DNA from: IMCC2047 sp041395865
GTDB taxonomy: Bacteria > Pseudomonadota > Gammaproteobacteria > Pseudomonadales > IMCC2047
Direction of reading: 5' to 3'
Assembly (NCBI GenBank): GCA_041395865.1
Contig: JAWKZQ010000021.1
Span: 1-30,487, forward strand
DNA: 30,487 bases
A program made the translations under genes and the position numbers. Below are positions 1 to 6,333 of the stretch, in pieces. Under the pieces are notes generated by a model, which did not search any database, had not been told where the DNA came from, and saw nothing but the letters and a program-made list of their open reading frames with translations. Position 1 is the first letter of the stretch; every line of letters begins with the position of its first letter.

Positions 1-1
1 C

Positions 2-385
2 CTTGAGCTCAACGTGGTCGACAACTATCAGGCTGGAGAGATTCGGTCCACGAAGAATCTTTCCGGCGGCGAGAGCTTCATCGTCAGCCTGTCCCTGGCG
101 CTTGGGTTGTCCCATATGGCCAGCAAGAATGTCCGGGTGGATTCGCTGTTTCTGGATGAAGGCTTCGGCACCCTGGACGAGGAAGCCCTCGACACCGCCC
201 TGGAAACCCTCGCGGGCCTGCAGCAGGACGGCAAGCTGATCGGCGTCATTTCGCACGTGCCCGCCTTGAAGGAGCGGATCAGCACGCAGATCCAGGTATC
301 GCCTCAAACCGGTGGCAGAAGCCAGATATCCGGGCCTGGATGTGGCAAGTTGGGCGCTACAGAGCTGGCCGTAGAAGCAGGTTGA
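2..385 (+). CDS. sbcC: SbcC-like nuclease subunit, C-terminal end (partial)
   Basis: Only the last 127 residues are inside the window; the frame is open to the left edge. They form the C-terminal ATPase lobe of an SMC/Rad50-type protein. An ABC signature (LSGGES) is followed by a Walker B stretch with the catalytic acidic pair (LFLDEGFGTLDEE) and an H-loop (VISH) about 40 residues later. The spacing and the EGFGTLDEE form fit SbcC, which with SbcD cleaves hairpin and blocked DNA ends. The tail after the H-loop (TGGRSQISGPGC) also fits SbcC. The next gene begins one base after the stop, so the two are probably co-transcribed. A different SMC-like defence ATPase cannot be excluded without the N-terminus and any sbcD partner. 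Confidence 0.85.
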   Translation, partial: LELNVVDNYQAGEIRSTKNLSGGESFIVSLSLALGLSHMASKNVRVDSLFLDEGFGTLDEEALDTALETLAGLQQDGKLIGVISHVPALKERISTQIQVSPQTGGRSQISGPGCGKLGATELAVEAG

Positions 386-386
386 C

Positions 387-1775
387 TTGAAAATGAATCA
401 ACAGACACAGCCACCACCAAGAGAGCATCATTTCTACGCTGCGATAGCCAAGTTCCTTTTCCACCATCCGGAGCATGGCATTGTGTCGGTGGGGGACCCG
501 ATCAAGATCAAGGACGCAGAGCGGTACGGGCTCAGCCCCCTCATACTATATGGAATCACCGTTGCCGGGTTGCCCATCCGGTGGATGACCTTCACTCCAG
601 TTAATCAGCCCAGTTCCTTCCGGGATGTTCTTCTGGAGGCGTGGTGTAACGCCGAGGGCTTGCGTGGCCGACCGGACATCCTGCGGATCAACCGCCACCT
701 CGCGACTGCCAGCCCTGAGCTGGCAGAGGAAATGGCAAAAATCGGTGTCCGGGTCGATGTCGCCGATGCCAAGGAAAAATCCCTTCCAGCTTCCCTGCGC
801 TCAGCCCAGGATTCCAGCCGGTGGCTACTGAGGAAGCAAGACGGAAATGACCGGTCTCTTACAGGGTCCATCCAGGCCCTTTGCGGGTACGCTCAAGTTG
901 ACCAGGATTTCCGTGTCAGGGATGGCCACAGAGGCGTCAACAGCCGCGAGATTGAAGACAGAATTCAGCAGTGGCTGGCCTTACCGGCGCAAGTGCCAGT
1001 GCCAACACCGACAGTGACCGGTGGACTCGACTGGGAGCCTGGCCCATGGCTGTCATCCTGGGAGACATCTCTGCCGCCCGATCAGCCCCGATATTTCAAC
1101 AACGATGGATTTGATGGCAGTGTCTGGCTGCTGACAGGTGAGAAAGCACAGGAGGATATCGTCGAGGACGATGATTTCTGGGCCAACAGTGACTATGACA
1201 ACGCTGCCGAAATCGCCAAGAACCTCGTGGCGTGCTGGCCCAATCCGCCTGCAGAGATTGCCAAGTGTGCAGGGATCACCCTGCGGGAACTTAAATGGTT
1301 TACCTCGAGCAAGGCCACCCTTGACCGGCATGTACGTTTTGACCTGGAAGCCTTGCTCGGCATCGAATACGACGAAAGCATGGGTAGTTATGTAACTGCC
1401 GGACCTTGTGTATTGATGGCCAACAAACCGATGGCGATTAAGGAAGTCTATGAAGACCTTTCCAGAGGCGGAGATGCAAGCCCCTGTGAGATTGTCCCTC
1501 GCCAGGGAGCCGCAGACCCAAGTTGGCGATATGTTTTGATCAACACATACGGTGAACCTCCGAGCATTGTGATGGCGCCTCGTGGAGTAAAAATCACGGA
1601 GCGCCTTCCTGAGTTGCTTATGAACTATGACGGCGTCAGGACTGTAGCTCCGGAGTTCTACCGGGATATTGTTTCTACCTGCGCCCGGGCCTGTCGCGAA
1701 CCGACCGCCAACATTCGCGAGATGAAAGACTTTGTGAAACGCTACGAAGCGCGCTGGGTAGATTGCGCCTGGTAA
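387..1775 (+). CDS. Unrecognised protein, 462 residues, coupled to sbcC
   Basis: I do not recognise this protein. The frame may start at TTG 387, six bases after a GCAGG stretch, or at ATG 393, which is too far from that stretch for a good ribosome site. Either start lies 1-7 bases after the sbcC stop, so translation is probably coupled. No signal peptide or membrane segment is evident. Residues 1-150 look like one globular domain with alternating strands and helices. Residues 195-250 are rich in Pro and Trp. Around residues 285-330 a stretch reading AEIAKCAGITLRELKWF looks like a helix-turn-helix, which is a weak impression. The C-terminal 100 residues look like mixed alpha/beta structure. 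Codon use and base composition match the preceding sbcC end, so it is probably a real gene. Confidence 0.75.
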   Translation: MKMNQQTQPPPREHHFYAAIAKFLFHHPEHGIVSVGDPIKIKDAERYGLSPLILYGITVAGLPIRWMTFTPVNQPSSFRDVLLEAWCNAEGLRGRPDILRINRHLATASPELAEEMAKIGVRVDVADAKEKSLPASLRSAQDSSRWLLRKQDGNDRSLTGSIQALCGYAQVDQDFRVRDGHRGVNSREIEDRIQQWLALPAQVPVPTPTVTGGLDWEPGPWLSSWETSLPPDQPRYFNNDGFDGSVWLLTGEKAQEDIVEDDDFWANSDYDNAAEIAKNLVACWPNPPAEIAKCAGITLRELKWFTSSKATLDRHVRFDLEALLGIEYDESMGSYVTAGPCVLMANKPMAIKEVYEDLSRGGDASPCEIVPRQGAADPSWRYVLINTYGEPPSIVMAPRGVKITERLPELLMNYDGVRTVAPEFYRDIVSTCARACREPTANIREMKDFVKRYEARWVDCAW

Positions 1776-1834
1776 CCTGAGTGAATGACTTCAACATTTC
1801 AGGTTCGACTAGGTAGCTCCTACCGAACCAGGCG
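1766..1834. repeat. Nested inverted repeat between convergent genes
   Basis: CGCCTGGT (1766-1773) pairs with ACCAGGCG (1827-1834). Directly inside it, AACCTGA (1774-1780) pairs with TCAGGTT (1799-1805). A third small stem, GGTAG/CTACC, lies near 1812-1824. The structure spans the stops of the 462-residue gene and the toxin gene. No T-run follows on either strand, so it is not a standard intrinsic terminator, but it could protect or end the two converging transcripts. Confidence 0.5.
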
Positions 1835-2146
1835 TCGCTCAAGTAACGACTGCATGTCTCGTCGCCCATCCAGGACGCAATGAACAAAGACGTCCTGCCC
1901 GATGACCTCGTAGATGACACGATACGGCTTGAAGTGAACCTCCCGGTAATTCGTCACGCCGATCCGATCCAGTTCGGGCGGGATATGGCCCCGCATGGGC
2001 AGGTCGGCAAGGCTCGAACAGAGCGGTTCTAGTTGCTCCAGCACGTACGTTGCCTTCTCCACCGAGTCATGGATCGCAACGTAACGGTAGATGTCGATCA
2101 GGTCGTGTTCCGCTTCTTCTGAAACCCGGACGCGGTAGCGTGTCAC
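1820..2146 (-). CDS. RelE/ParE-type toxin
   Basis: This is a 108-residue type II toxin of the RelE/ParE fold. The start is GTG at 2146, because it overlaps the antitoxin stop in a GTGA arrangement (2143-2146); the frame is open further upstream but that part lies inside the antitoxin gene. Supporting features are an N-terminal strand (YRVRVS), a helix rich in acidic residues (EEAEHDLIDIYRYV), and the C-terminal signature YREVHFKPYRVIYEV followed by VFVHCVLDGRRD. Family members either cleave mRNA at the ribosome (RelE) or poison gyrase (ParE); the sequence alone does not decide, though the tail and length lean towards ParE. It is co-translated with the upstream antitoxin and controlled by the palindromic operator at 2456-2482. 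Confidence 0.88.
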   Translation of the reverse strand: MTRYRVRVSEEAEHDLIDIYRYVAIHDSVEKATYVLEQLEPLCSSLADLPMRGHIPPELDRIGVTNYREVHFKPYRVIYEVIGQDVFVHCVLDGRRDMQSLLERRLVR

Positions 2147-2424
2147 CCGGTGCTTTCCTTGATGTGTTTGCGGATATCCGCGAAGGCCGTTTTGACGGGC
2201 TTGCTGCGCCCCTCTCGAATGCACTTGGAGCTCTGGGCCAGCATCTTGAGCAGCGCCAGCGATTCCTGGGTTTGTTCGTAACTGGCGATGTCCTGGAGAA
2301 CCGCCTTGGCTTCACCGTGTTGGGTGATCACCATGGTCCGCTGGCCCTCGTTGACGTCTCGTAAGGCCTCGGCCGTATGACTTTTAAGGTAGCTGATGGG
2401 TTTGACCGATTCGCTGAGTTTCAT
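2143..2424 (-). CDS. Phd/YefM-type antitoxin
   Basis: This 93-residue protein is the antitoxin of a type II pair. The ATG at 2424 is chosen because the Phd/YefM domain begins there (MKLSESVKPISYLK) and a GGTGG stretch lies 8 bases upstream; the longer open frame runs back through the operator and is unlikely. Residues 1-55 carry the usual DNA-binding half, with the VITQHGEAKAVL strand-turn-strand typical of the family. The basic C-terminal half (KCIREGRSKPVKTAFADIRKH) would wrap the toxin. The stop overlaps the toxin start by four bases. Family antitoxins repress their own promoter, and the 11-bp palindrome arms 32 bases upstream are a ready binding site. Confidence 0.9.
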   Translation of the reverse strand: MKLSESVKPISYLKSHTAEALRDVNEGQRTMVITQHGEAKAVLQDIASYEQTQESLALLKMLAQSSKCIREGRSKPVKTAFADIRKHIKESTG

Positions 2425-2455
2425 AATATGTCCACCGTATCTGTGACTCCAGAAC

Positions 2456-2490
2456 GTACCAAATATAGTCCATATTTGGTACCAATGCAA
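2456..2490 (-). promoter_or_regulatory. Toxin-antitoxin promoter with perfect palindromic operator
   Basis: Reading leftward, TTGCAT (2490-2485) and TATATT (2467-2462) form a sigma70-type promoter with 17-base spacing, about 30-40 bases ahead of the antitoxin ATG. A perfect inverted repeat covers the -10 box and most of the spacer: GTACCAAATAT (2456-2466), a 5-base gap, and ATATTTGGTAC (2472-2482). This is the layout expected for autorepression by the antitoxin or the toxin-antitoxin complex. The binding itself is inferred. Confidence 0.75.
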
Positions 2491-3184
2491 AGCGGATTAC
2501 GGTTTGTAAGAGGCGGCGGCCGCCGCCATTGGAAGCAGGGTCACTGGCCATTTAGTGTAGCTTTTATGCGGTGGAAATTGAAAATGTGCTGGTTAAACAA
2601 TGTGTTAACACATTTGTGATAGGAGTAATGGGCAATGGGTGCTAAGAATTAAGTTAAATAAAACAATTGGTTACAATAAAAACACACACCATGAAGCAAG
2701 GGGCTGAAAAACTGTAACCTGTAGTGTAGCTTTTGTGCTTCTGTTATTAAAAAAATCCTTGATAAACAATGAAGAAACACCTGTGCATCATCGGGGTGTG
2801 TTGCGTTTCTTGCTTGCTGCTCATGCTGGGCGATTCTAATGGCATAGTGGTGATTGAATTGATTTTCGGTGCGGTGAATTTGGCTGGGAAACATAACCTT
2901 GATTGAACGGCTAAGCATACGTGGAATAGCTTTCTGAGACCAGAGCCAAGCGTTGGAATAAACCCCTGGACAAAACGGGTGTTGAGTCGTGCATACGCTA
3001 TGCTCCAAAGTCTGGCAGAATGTATTGGGATGTTTATTATCTGGTCAGATTAGTTGCTGCGGTTAAGTTTTCCGTGACCTTGTCTTGGGTAGCTTGTATG
3101 GGCATGAGCAAGGACTGTTGGCATGCACTGTCTTGAGGGTATGTGCTGCCGGTTTCTCGTTTGAGCTTGAGCGTTTTTTCTGAG
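2491..3184. other. AT-rich region without a convincing gene
   Basis: No gene here is well supported. The stretch is clearly more AT-rich than its flanks. It contains a 16-base GC palindrome centred on a NotI-like site (2512-2527), a 16-base palindrome AATGTGTTAACACATT (2599-2614), and two copies of a 17-base sequence differing at one position (2553-2569 and 2722-2738). A rightward frame from ATG 2769 encodes 45 residues beginning MKKHLCIIGVCC. It continues after a single TGA at 2904-2906 to a TAG at 3051-3053, but has no ribosome-binding site. A leftward frame at 2649-3008 starts with TTG and has an odd Cys/His/Gln-rich composition. The region may be the remnant of an inserted element. Confidence 0.5.
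2553..2738 (+). repeat. Pair of 17-base direct repeats
   Basis: TAGTGTAGCTTTTATGC at 2553-2569 and TAGTGTAGCTTTTGTGC at 2722-2738 match at 16 of 17 positions. The copies are 152 bases apart, in the AT-rich gap. I do not know what they mark; relics of element ends or a protein-binding sequence are possible. Confidence 0.45.
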
Positions 3185-3213
3185 TTGTCAGAAATATCCA
3201 GTCTGTTTATAGT
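3185..3213 (+). promoter_or_regulatory. Sigma70-type promoter for the winged-helix gene
   Basis: TTGTCA (3185-3190) and TATAGT (3208-3213) are separated by exactly 17 bases, close to the consensus. Transcription would begin near 3220, leaving a short leader before the ATG at 3244. No operator-like repeat overlaps it. Confidence 0.6.
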
Positions 3214-3243
3214 ACCCGCTTTGGGTTCTTTTAGGTCTGTGTT

Positions 3244-3711
3244 ATGGATACCAAAAAACTGAGCAATTCGCTTTTTACCAAAACCCAGCAGCGTGTGCTG
3301 GGTTTGCTTTTTGGTGCGCCGGGAAAGAGTTTTTACACCAATGAAATCGTGCGTATTGCGGCGATTGGGCGTGGAACGGTGACGCGTGAATTGGCGAAGC
3401 TGGCGGAGGCGGGAGTGTTGACGGTTGCTCCTGCCGGAAATCAAAGGCACTACCAGGCGAATCAGGATTGCCCGGTTTATGGTGAGCTGGTGAAGATTGC
3501 GCGTAAGCTGTTTGAAATTGACATCCCTGTGTCGAAGTCAAAGCCTGTTAGGGCTGAGCCCGAAATTGTGCGAAAATCGGGCGTAAAAAAGGCGGGTAAA
3601 CCAAAGGCGGGTATTAAGAAAGTTGTGAAGAAGAAGGCGGTTGTTAACGCTGAGCCATTGCCTGAGGAGCCACCTGTTGTGGATGATGAAGGGCAGCTCG
3701 GGCTCTTTTAA
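3244..3711 (+). CDS. Winged-helix DNA-binding protein with Lys-rich tail ending in QLGLF
   Basis: Residues 10-90 form a winged helix of the ArsR-like type usually fused to minimal nucleotidyltransferases (FTKTQQRVLGLLFGAPGKSFY, then GRGTVTRELAKLAEAGVL and a wing ending GNQRHYQAN). Here the nucleotidyltransferase domain is missing. Instead, residues 95-140 are a disordered Lys/Pro/Val tail with repeats such as KKAGKPKAGIKK and KKVVKKKA. An acidic stretch and the final five residues QLGLF (151-155) follow. QLGLF fits the beta-clamp-binding consensus QL(S/D)LF and, as I recall, is the motif in DNA polymerase II. A transcription or replication-linked DNA-binding role is inferred; the target is unknown. 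An AGG stretch nine bases before the ATG supports the start. Confidence 0.75.
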   Translation: MDTKKLSNSLFTKTQQRVLGLLFGAPGKSFYTNEIVRIAAIGRGTVTRELAKLAEAGVLTVAPAGNQRHYQANQDCPVYGELVKIARKLFEIDIPVSKSKPVRAEPEIVRKSGVKKAGKPKAGIKKVVKKKAVVNAEPLPEEPPVVDDEGQLGLF

Positions 3712-3737
3712 TTTGATTTAACTAATGCTTGTATCGT

Positions 3738-3758
3738 TTTGTTTTTAAATAAAACAAA
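3738..3758. repeat. AT-only inverted repeat upstream of the FKBP gene
   Basis: TTTGTTTT (3738-3745) pairs with AAAACAAA (3751-3758) across a 5-base loop, 26 bases after the winged-helix gene stops. It has too little GC to be a strong terminator. It may be a weak transcription stop or part of the FKBP promoter. Confidence 0.3.
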
Positions 3759-3791
3759 TTCATAATCTAAAAATATTGTTAGGTGTTTATT

Positions 3792-4277
3792 GTGTCTAAA
3801 GTTGTCATTCTTATTGTTGTTTTGGTTCTCGTCGCATTCTATTTTTATCGCACGTCCTCTTCATCGGTCAGCCCGGAACAGGTTGCTGACAACAAACGGG
3901 CAGGGCTTGAATTTCTGGAGGCGAATAAAGTTGAGGAAGGCGTGATCACCTTGCCTTCCGGTTTGCAATATAAGGTGCTGCAGGAAGGGACCGGAACCGT
4001 TCACCCGACGGCGACGGATCGGGTAAAAGTGCATTACGAAGGCAAGCTGCTTGATGGTACGGTTTTCGATAGTTCGGTGAAGCGCGGTAAACCGATTTCC
4101 TTTGGATTGAACCAGGTAATTAAGGGTTGGACCGAGGGCGTTCAGTTAATGGTGGTGGGCGAAGCGACACGTTTTTTCATTCCGGCAGAGCTGGCTTACG
4201 GTGATCGTGCCACCGGCCCGATTCCTCCAGGATCAACCTTGATTTTTGATGTGGAGCTGTTGGGAATAAACGAGTAG
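3792..4277 (+). CDS. Membrane-anchored FKBP-type peptidyl-prolyl isomerase
   Basis: This 161-residue protein would catalyse cis-trans isomerisation of prolyl bonds outside the inner membrane. Residues 1-20 are a hydrophobic helix (VVILIVVLVLVAFYFY) without a clear cleavage site, so it is probably an uncleaved anchor. A short linker leads to the FklB/FkpA-like lead (NKRAGLEFLEANKVEEGV) and an FKBP domain at about residues 55-160. The domain shows KVHYEGKLLDGTVFDSS, VIKGWTEGVQLM and a final PPGSTLIFDVELL strand. GTG 3792 is chosen over GTG 3783 because AGG at 3781-3783 is then 8 bases upstream. A strong terminator follows, so the gene is probably a single unit. The substrate is unknown. Confidence 0.9.
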   Translation: MSKVVILIVVLVLVAFYFYRTSSSSVSPEQVADNKRAGLEFLEANKVEEGVITLPSGLQYKVLQEGTGTVHPTATDRVKVHYEGKLLDGTVFDSSVKRGKPISFGLNQVIKGWTEGVQLMVVGEATRFFIPAELAYGDRATGPIPPGSTLIFDVELLGINE

Positions 4278-4298
4278 CGGGATGTAACTCGGTCATTT

Positions 4299-4335
4299 AA
4301 AGCCCCAATCCGGGTCTTTCGGTTGGGGCTTTTTT
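4299..4335 (+). terminator. Intrinsic terminator after the FKBP gene
   Basis: AAAGCCCCAA (4299-4308) pairs perfectly with TTGGGGCTTT (4323-4332), with a 14-base loop and a run of six T (4330-4335). It lies 21 bases after the FKBP stop. On the other strand the T-run is only three bases, so it would serve hemS poorly. Confidence 0.9.
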
Positions 4336-4340
4336 GTGGA

Positions 4341-5465
4341 TTATGCCGGCAGGCCGGCGTCGTAAACTTTAAGAGCAGTCACATTCAGGGACCTGGGTTG
4401 CAGTTGCGCTACCAGGTTTTGCCACTGGGTCGATTCAGGCGTCGCCACACACTGTTCAGCGCTGATTTGCAGTACCAGCTGATCGTCGTGGTCAAAAAAT
4501 TCGACGGAGGTAACAGGGTTGCCCTGGTTAGGCTTTCGCACCACCCAGCCCTGGGCAAGGCAGCGGGAATTGATGTGAAGGTTTACATCCTCGCCAAGGA
4601 TATTGAGCCAGCCTCCATGTTCGCGGATTTTGCCAACCGCTGCGCAGTGAAACTGCATGCTGCCTTTGTTGCTGACGGCGAAGGTGAGCGTTAAGCCTGT
4701 TTTGCTGGCCAGTTGGCAGAGGTCCTCCAGGGCGGAGGGCACTATTTCATAGGCCAGGTCCCGGCCAACGTTGTCGTATGCTTGCTGTCGTGTGACTTGC
4801 GAGCCGATTAGCAGTTGGAAAAAATCGTAGCTGCTTTGCATTTCCTGCCAGCTTTCCCTGACCTTGTGCCATTGTACGCTTTGTTCCGGCATCGATGGGT
4901 TTCTGGGTTTTTCCGAGACAATGTCCAGGAAGGTGGGCTGGTTGGGCGAGATGAATTGTGAGACAAGTTTTGCAAAGGCGATTTCGTTGCTGTTCTGGGT
5001 CAGGTAAACCTTTTGCACCACTTGGCCGCTGGCATCGAAGAACTGCAGGCTTTGACTGCGCCCGACATTGGCCTCATCAATGACCAGGAAGCCGTAACGC
5101 CAGTTATTGAGCAGCAGCCGCAGGTCGATTCCAGTGCCACTGTTTTGACCTGTGAGCAACCCATTCTGGGTATTGAAGCTGAGGTTCCGTAAATGGCCTC
5201 TCTTTTCCAGCACGGCTGCCTCATTACGGGTTACCAGCAGGATTTCGCCGACTTTTTCCAGAGCCTTCAGAATGGCTTCGGGACGATCAAGTAAATGGAA
5301 GCTGGTATCGTCGGCGCGGGAAGCCACCAGTTCAGCCTCTGACACATTGAGTTCGCGCGCAGCATCGTGGGCGCGAAGGCTCGGTTTTTGCCGGCAGAGT
5401 AATTCGTAACGTAGTTTTAATTCGTCACTGGGGTCATAATCAATTTCGAGCGCGGGGTGGTTCAT
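4341..5465 (-). CDS. hemS: HemS/HmuS-type haem-handling protein
   Basis: This 374-residue cytoplasmic protein belongs to the HemS/ChuS/HmuS family, which binds haem after import and passes it on or degrades it. The family's two homologous halves are visible at about residues 20-190 and 200-370. The second half contains VSNKGSMQFHCAAVGKIREHGGWLNILGEDVNLHI and a matching WVVRKPN; the first has VTRNEAAVLEKRGHLRNLSF. The start at ATG 5465 has AGGAG at a good distance; the upstream extension of the frame would need a TTG and lies in the leader. No haem receptor or ABC importer gene adjoins it here. Expression is probably iron-repressed through the Fur-box-like site at 5634-5652 inside its promoter. 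Confidence 0.93.
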   Translation of the reverse strand: MNHPALEIDYDPSDELKLRYELLCRQKPSLRAHDAARELNVSEAELVASRADDTSFHLLDRPEAILKALEKVGEILLVTRNEAAVLEKRGHLRNLSFNTQNGLLTGQNSGTGIDLRLLLNNWRYGFLVIDEANVGRSQSLQFFDASGQVVQKVYLTQNSNEIAFAKLVSQFISPNQPTFLDIVSEKPRNPSMPEQSVQWHKVRESWQEMQSSYDFFQLLIGSQVTRQQAYDNVGRDLAYEIVPSALEDLCQLASKTGLTLTFAVSNKGSMQFHCAAVGKIREHGGWLNILGEDVNLHINSRCLAQGWVVRKPNQGNPVTSVEFFDHDDQLVLQISAEQCVATPESTQWQNLVAQLQPRSLNVTALKVYDAGLPA

Positions 5466-5521
5466 ACTATGCTCCTTCAATGGATTGACAGCTTGAACTA
5501 ACTTCTTGGAATTCGAAAAAA

Positions 5522-5568
5522 GGTGGTGAGCTGGCTCCAGAAAGTTTGGAGGGGTGAGCCAGCCCACC
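5522..5568 (-). promoter_or_regulatory. Stem-loop in the hemS leader
   Basis: In the leader of about 160 bases, GGTGGGCTGGCTC (minus strand, 5568-5556) pairs with GAGCCAGC and CCACC (5537-5522). This gives 13 pairs with a 3-base bulge and an 18-base loop. A pyrimidine stretch, CTCCTCCC, further upstream in the leader (about 5618-5610) is complementary to the hemS ribosome site AGGAG. A role in translation control is inferred. Confidence 0.45.
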
Positions 5569-5631
5569 GTTGGCAACTAAGATTGCGTGTTGCAAAGCAC
5601 GTTATTGTTGGGAGGAGATAACGTGAAACGA

Positions 5632-5660
5632 ATAATAATGAGAACGATTATCGTTTGCAA
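5632..5660 (-). promoter_or_regulatory. hemS promoter with Fur-box-like site
   Basis: Leftward TTGCAA (5660-5655) and TATTAT (5637-5632) are separated by exactly 17 bases. The spacer and -10 box are covered by AATAATGAGAACGATTATC (5634-5652), which matches the 19-base Fur consensus at 15 positions by eye. Iron-loaded Fur would block this promoter. The site is also about 55 bases before pncC and might affect that gene. Confidence 0.75.
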
Positions 5661-5708
5661 GATATAATTTGAAATTAATTGCTTTTTTTACCTAAGGCTT
5701 GAATACCC

Positions 5709-6203
5709 ATGATGGTGCAGACACCCCGGAATCAAACCGAAACATTAGCGACATTGCTGAAAACCAAAGGGTTAAAGGTGGCGACGGCTGAATCCTGTAC
5801 AGGTGGTGGAATTGCCAAAGTCCTGACCGACCTGGCCGGGAGCTCGGATTGGTTTGAATGCGGCTTTGTGACCTACTCCAATGAAAGTAAGCAGAGCATG
5901 CTGGGAGTGGACGCGAACACCTTGTCCCAGTGGGGAGCGGTGAGCGAAGCGGTGGTCAAGGAAATGGCGGAGGGCGCGCTCGCGCGTTCCTATGCCCGGC
6001 TGGCCGTTGCGGTCAGCGGTGTGGCAGGGCCTGGCGGCGGTTCGCCTGGCAAGCCGGTCGGAACGGTTTGGGTTGCCTGGGCTTTGCAGGAGCAGGGTGT
6101 AACGGCCGAATGTTTCCATTTTCAGGGTGACAGAGACGCGGTAAGATGCCAGACCATTGAAGCGGCCATCGAGGGTTTGATGAGGCTTGCTTCAGTGGCA
6201 TAA
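5709..6203 (+). CDS. pncC: Nicotinamide-nucleotide amidohydrolase (PncC/CinA C-terminal family)
   Basis: This stand-alone 164-residue CinA C-terminal domain deamidates nicotinamide mononucleotide to nicotinate mononucleotide in NAD salvage. The signatures are AESCTGGGIAKVLTDLAGSS near residue 27, with the catalytic Ser, FVTYSNESK near 54, and VSGVAGPGGGSPGKPVGTVW near 104. Length matches the E. coli single-domain enzyme. Two adjacent ATG codons (5709, 5712) are possible starts; AAGG lies 11 bases before the first. It precedes recA, the common order in gammaproteobacteria, where recA nevertheless has its own SOS promoter. Confidence 0.93.
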   Translation: MMVQTPRNQTETLATLLKTKGLKVATAESCTGGGIAKVLTDLAGSSDWFECGFVTYSNESKQSMLGVDANTLSQWGAVSEAVVKEMAEGALARSYARLAVAVSGVAGPGGGSPGKPVGTVWVAWALQEQGVTAECFHFQGDRDAVRCQTIEAAIEGLMRLASVA

Positions 6204-6238
6204 AAAAGCTGAATTTAGTGCTAGGCGGTATGAATGAG

Positions 6239-6269
6239 TTGTGGCATAGTACTGTTTGTTTATACAGTA
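6239..6269 (+). promoter_or_regulatory. recA promoter with LexA (SOS) box
   Basis: TACTGTTTGTTTATACAGTA (6250-6269) has the CTG-N10-CAG core with TA flanks of the gammaproteobacterial LexA box. It overlaps a likely -10 element (TATACA, 6261-6266) with TTGTGG (6239-6244) 16 bases upstream. The ATG of recA is 64 bases after the box, so SOS control is expected. Confidence 0.93.
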
Positions 6270-6333
6270 TTCTGTTTTTGGGCTTAAACCCGCATCAACG
6301 ATCGGACAAAAGAGAAATAACGAGGTAAAAGCA

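Noticed and set aside
2649..3008. Leftward open frame of 119 codons in the AT-rich gap
   Set aside because: It needs a TTG start, has no ribosome site, is unusually rich in Cys, His and Gln, and resembles no family I know; probably chance.
3037..3450. Leftward frame of 137 codons opposite the winged-helix gene
   Set aside because: It lies mostly antisense to a well-supported gene and its composition is that of a shadow frame.
5623..5667. 14-codon rightward frame (GTG 5623) with a strong GGAGGAG ribosome-like site
   Set aside because: It overlaps the hemS promoter and Fur-box-like site on the other strand, no rightward promoter is visible, and the purine stretch is better explained as the complement of the leader's pyrimidine run.
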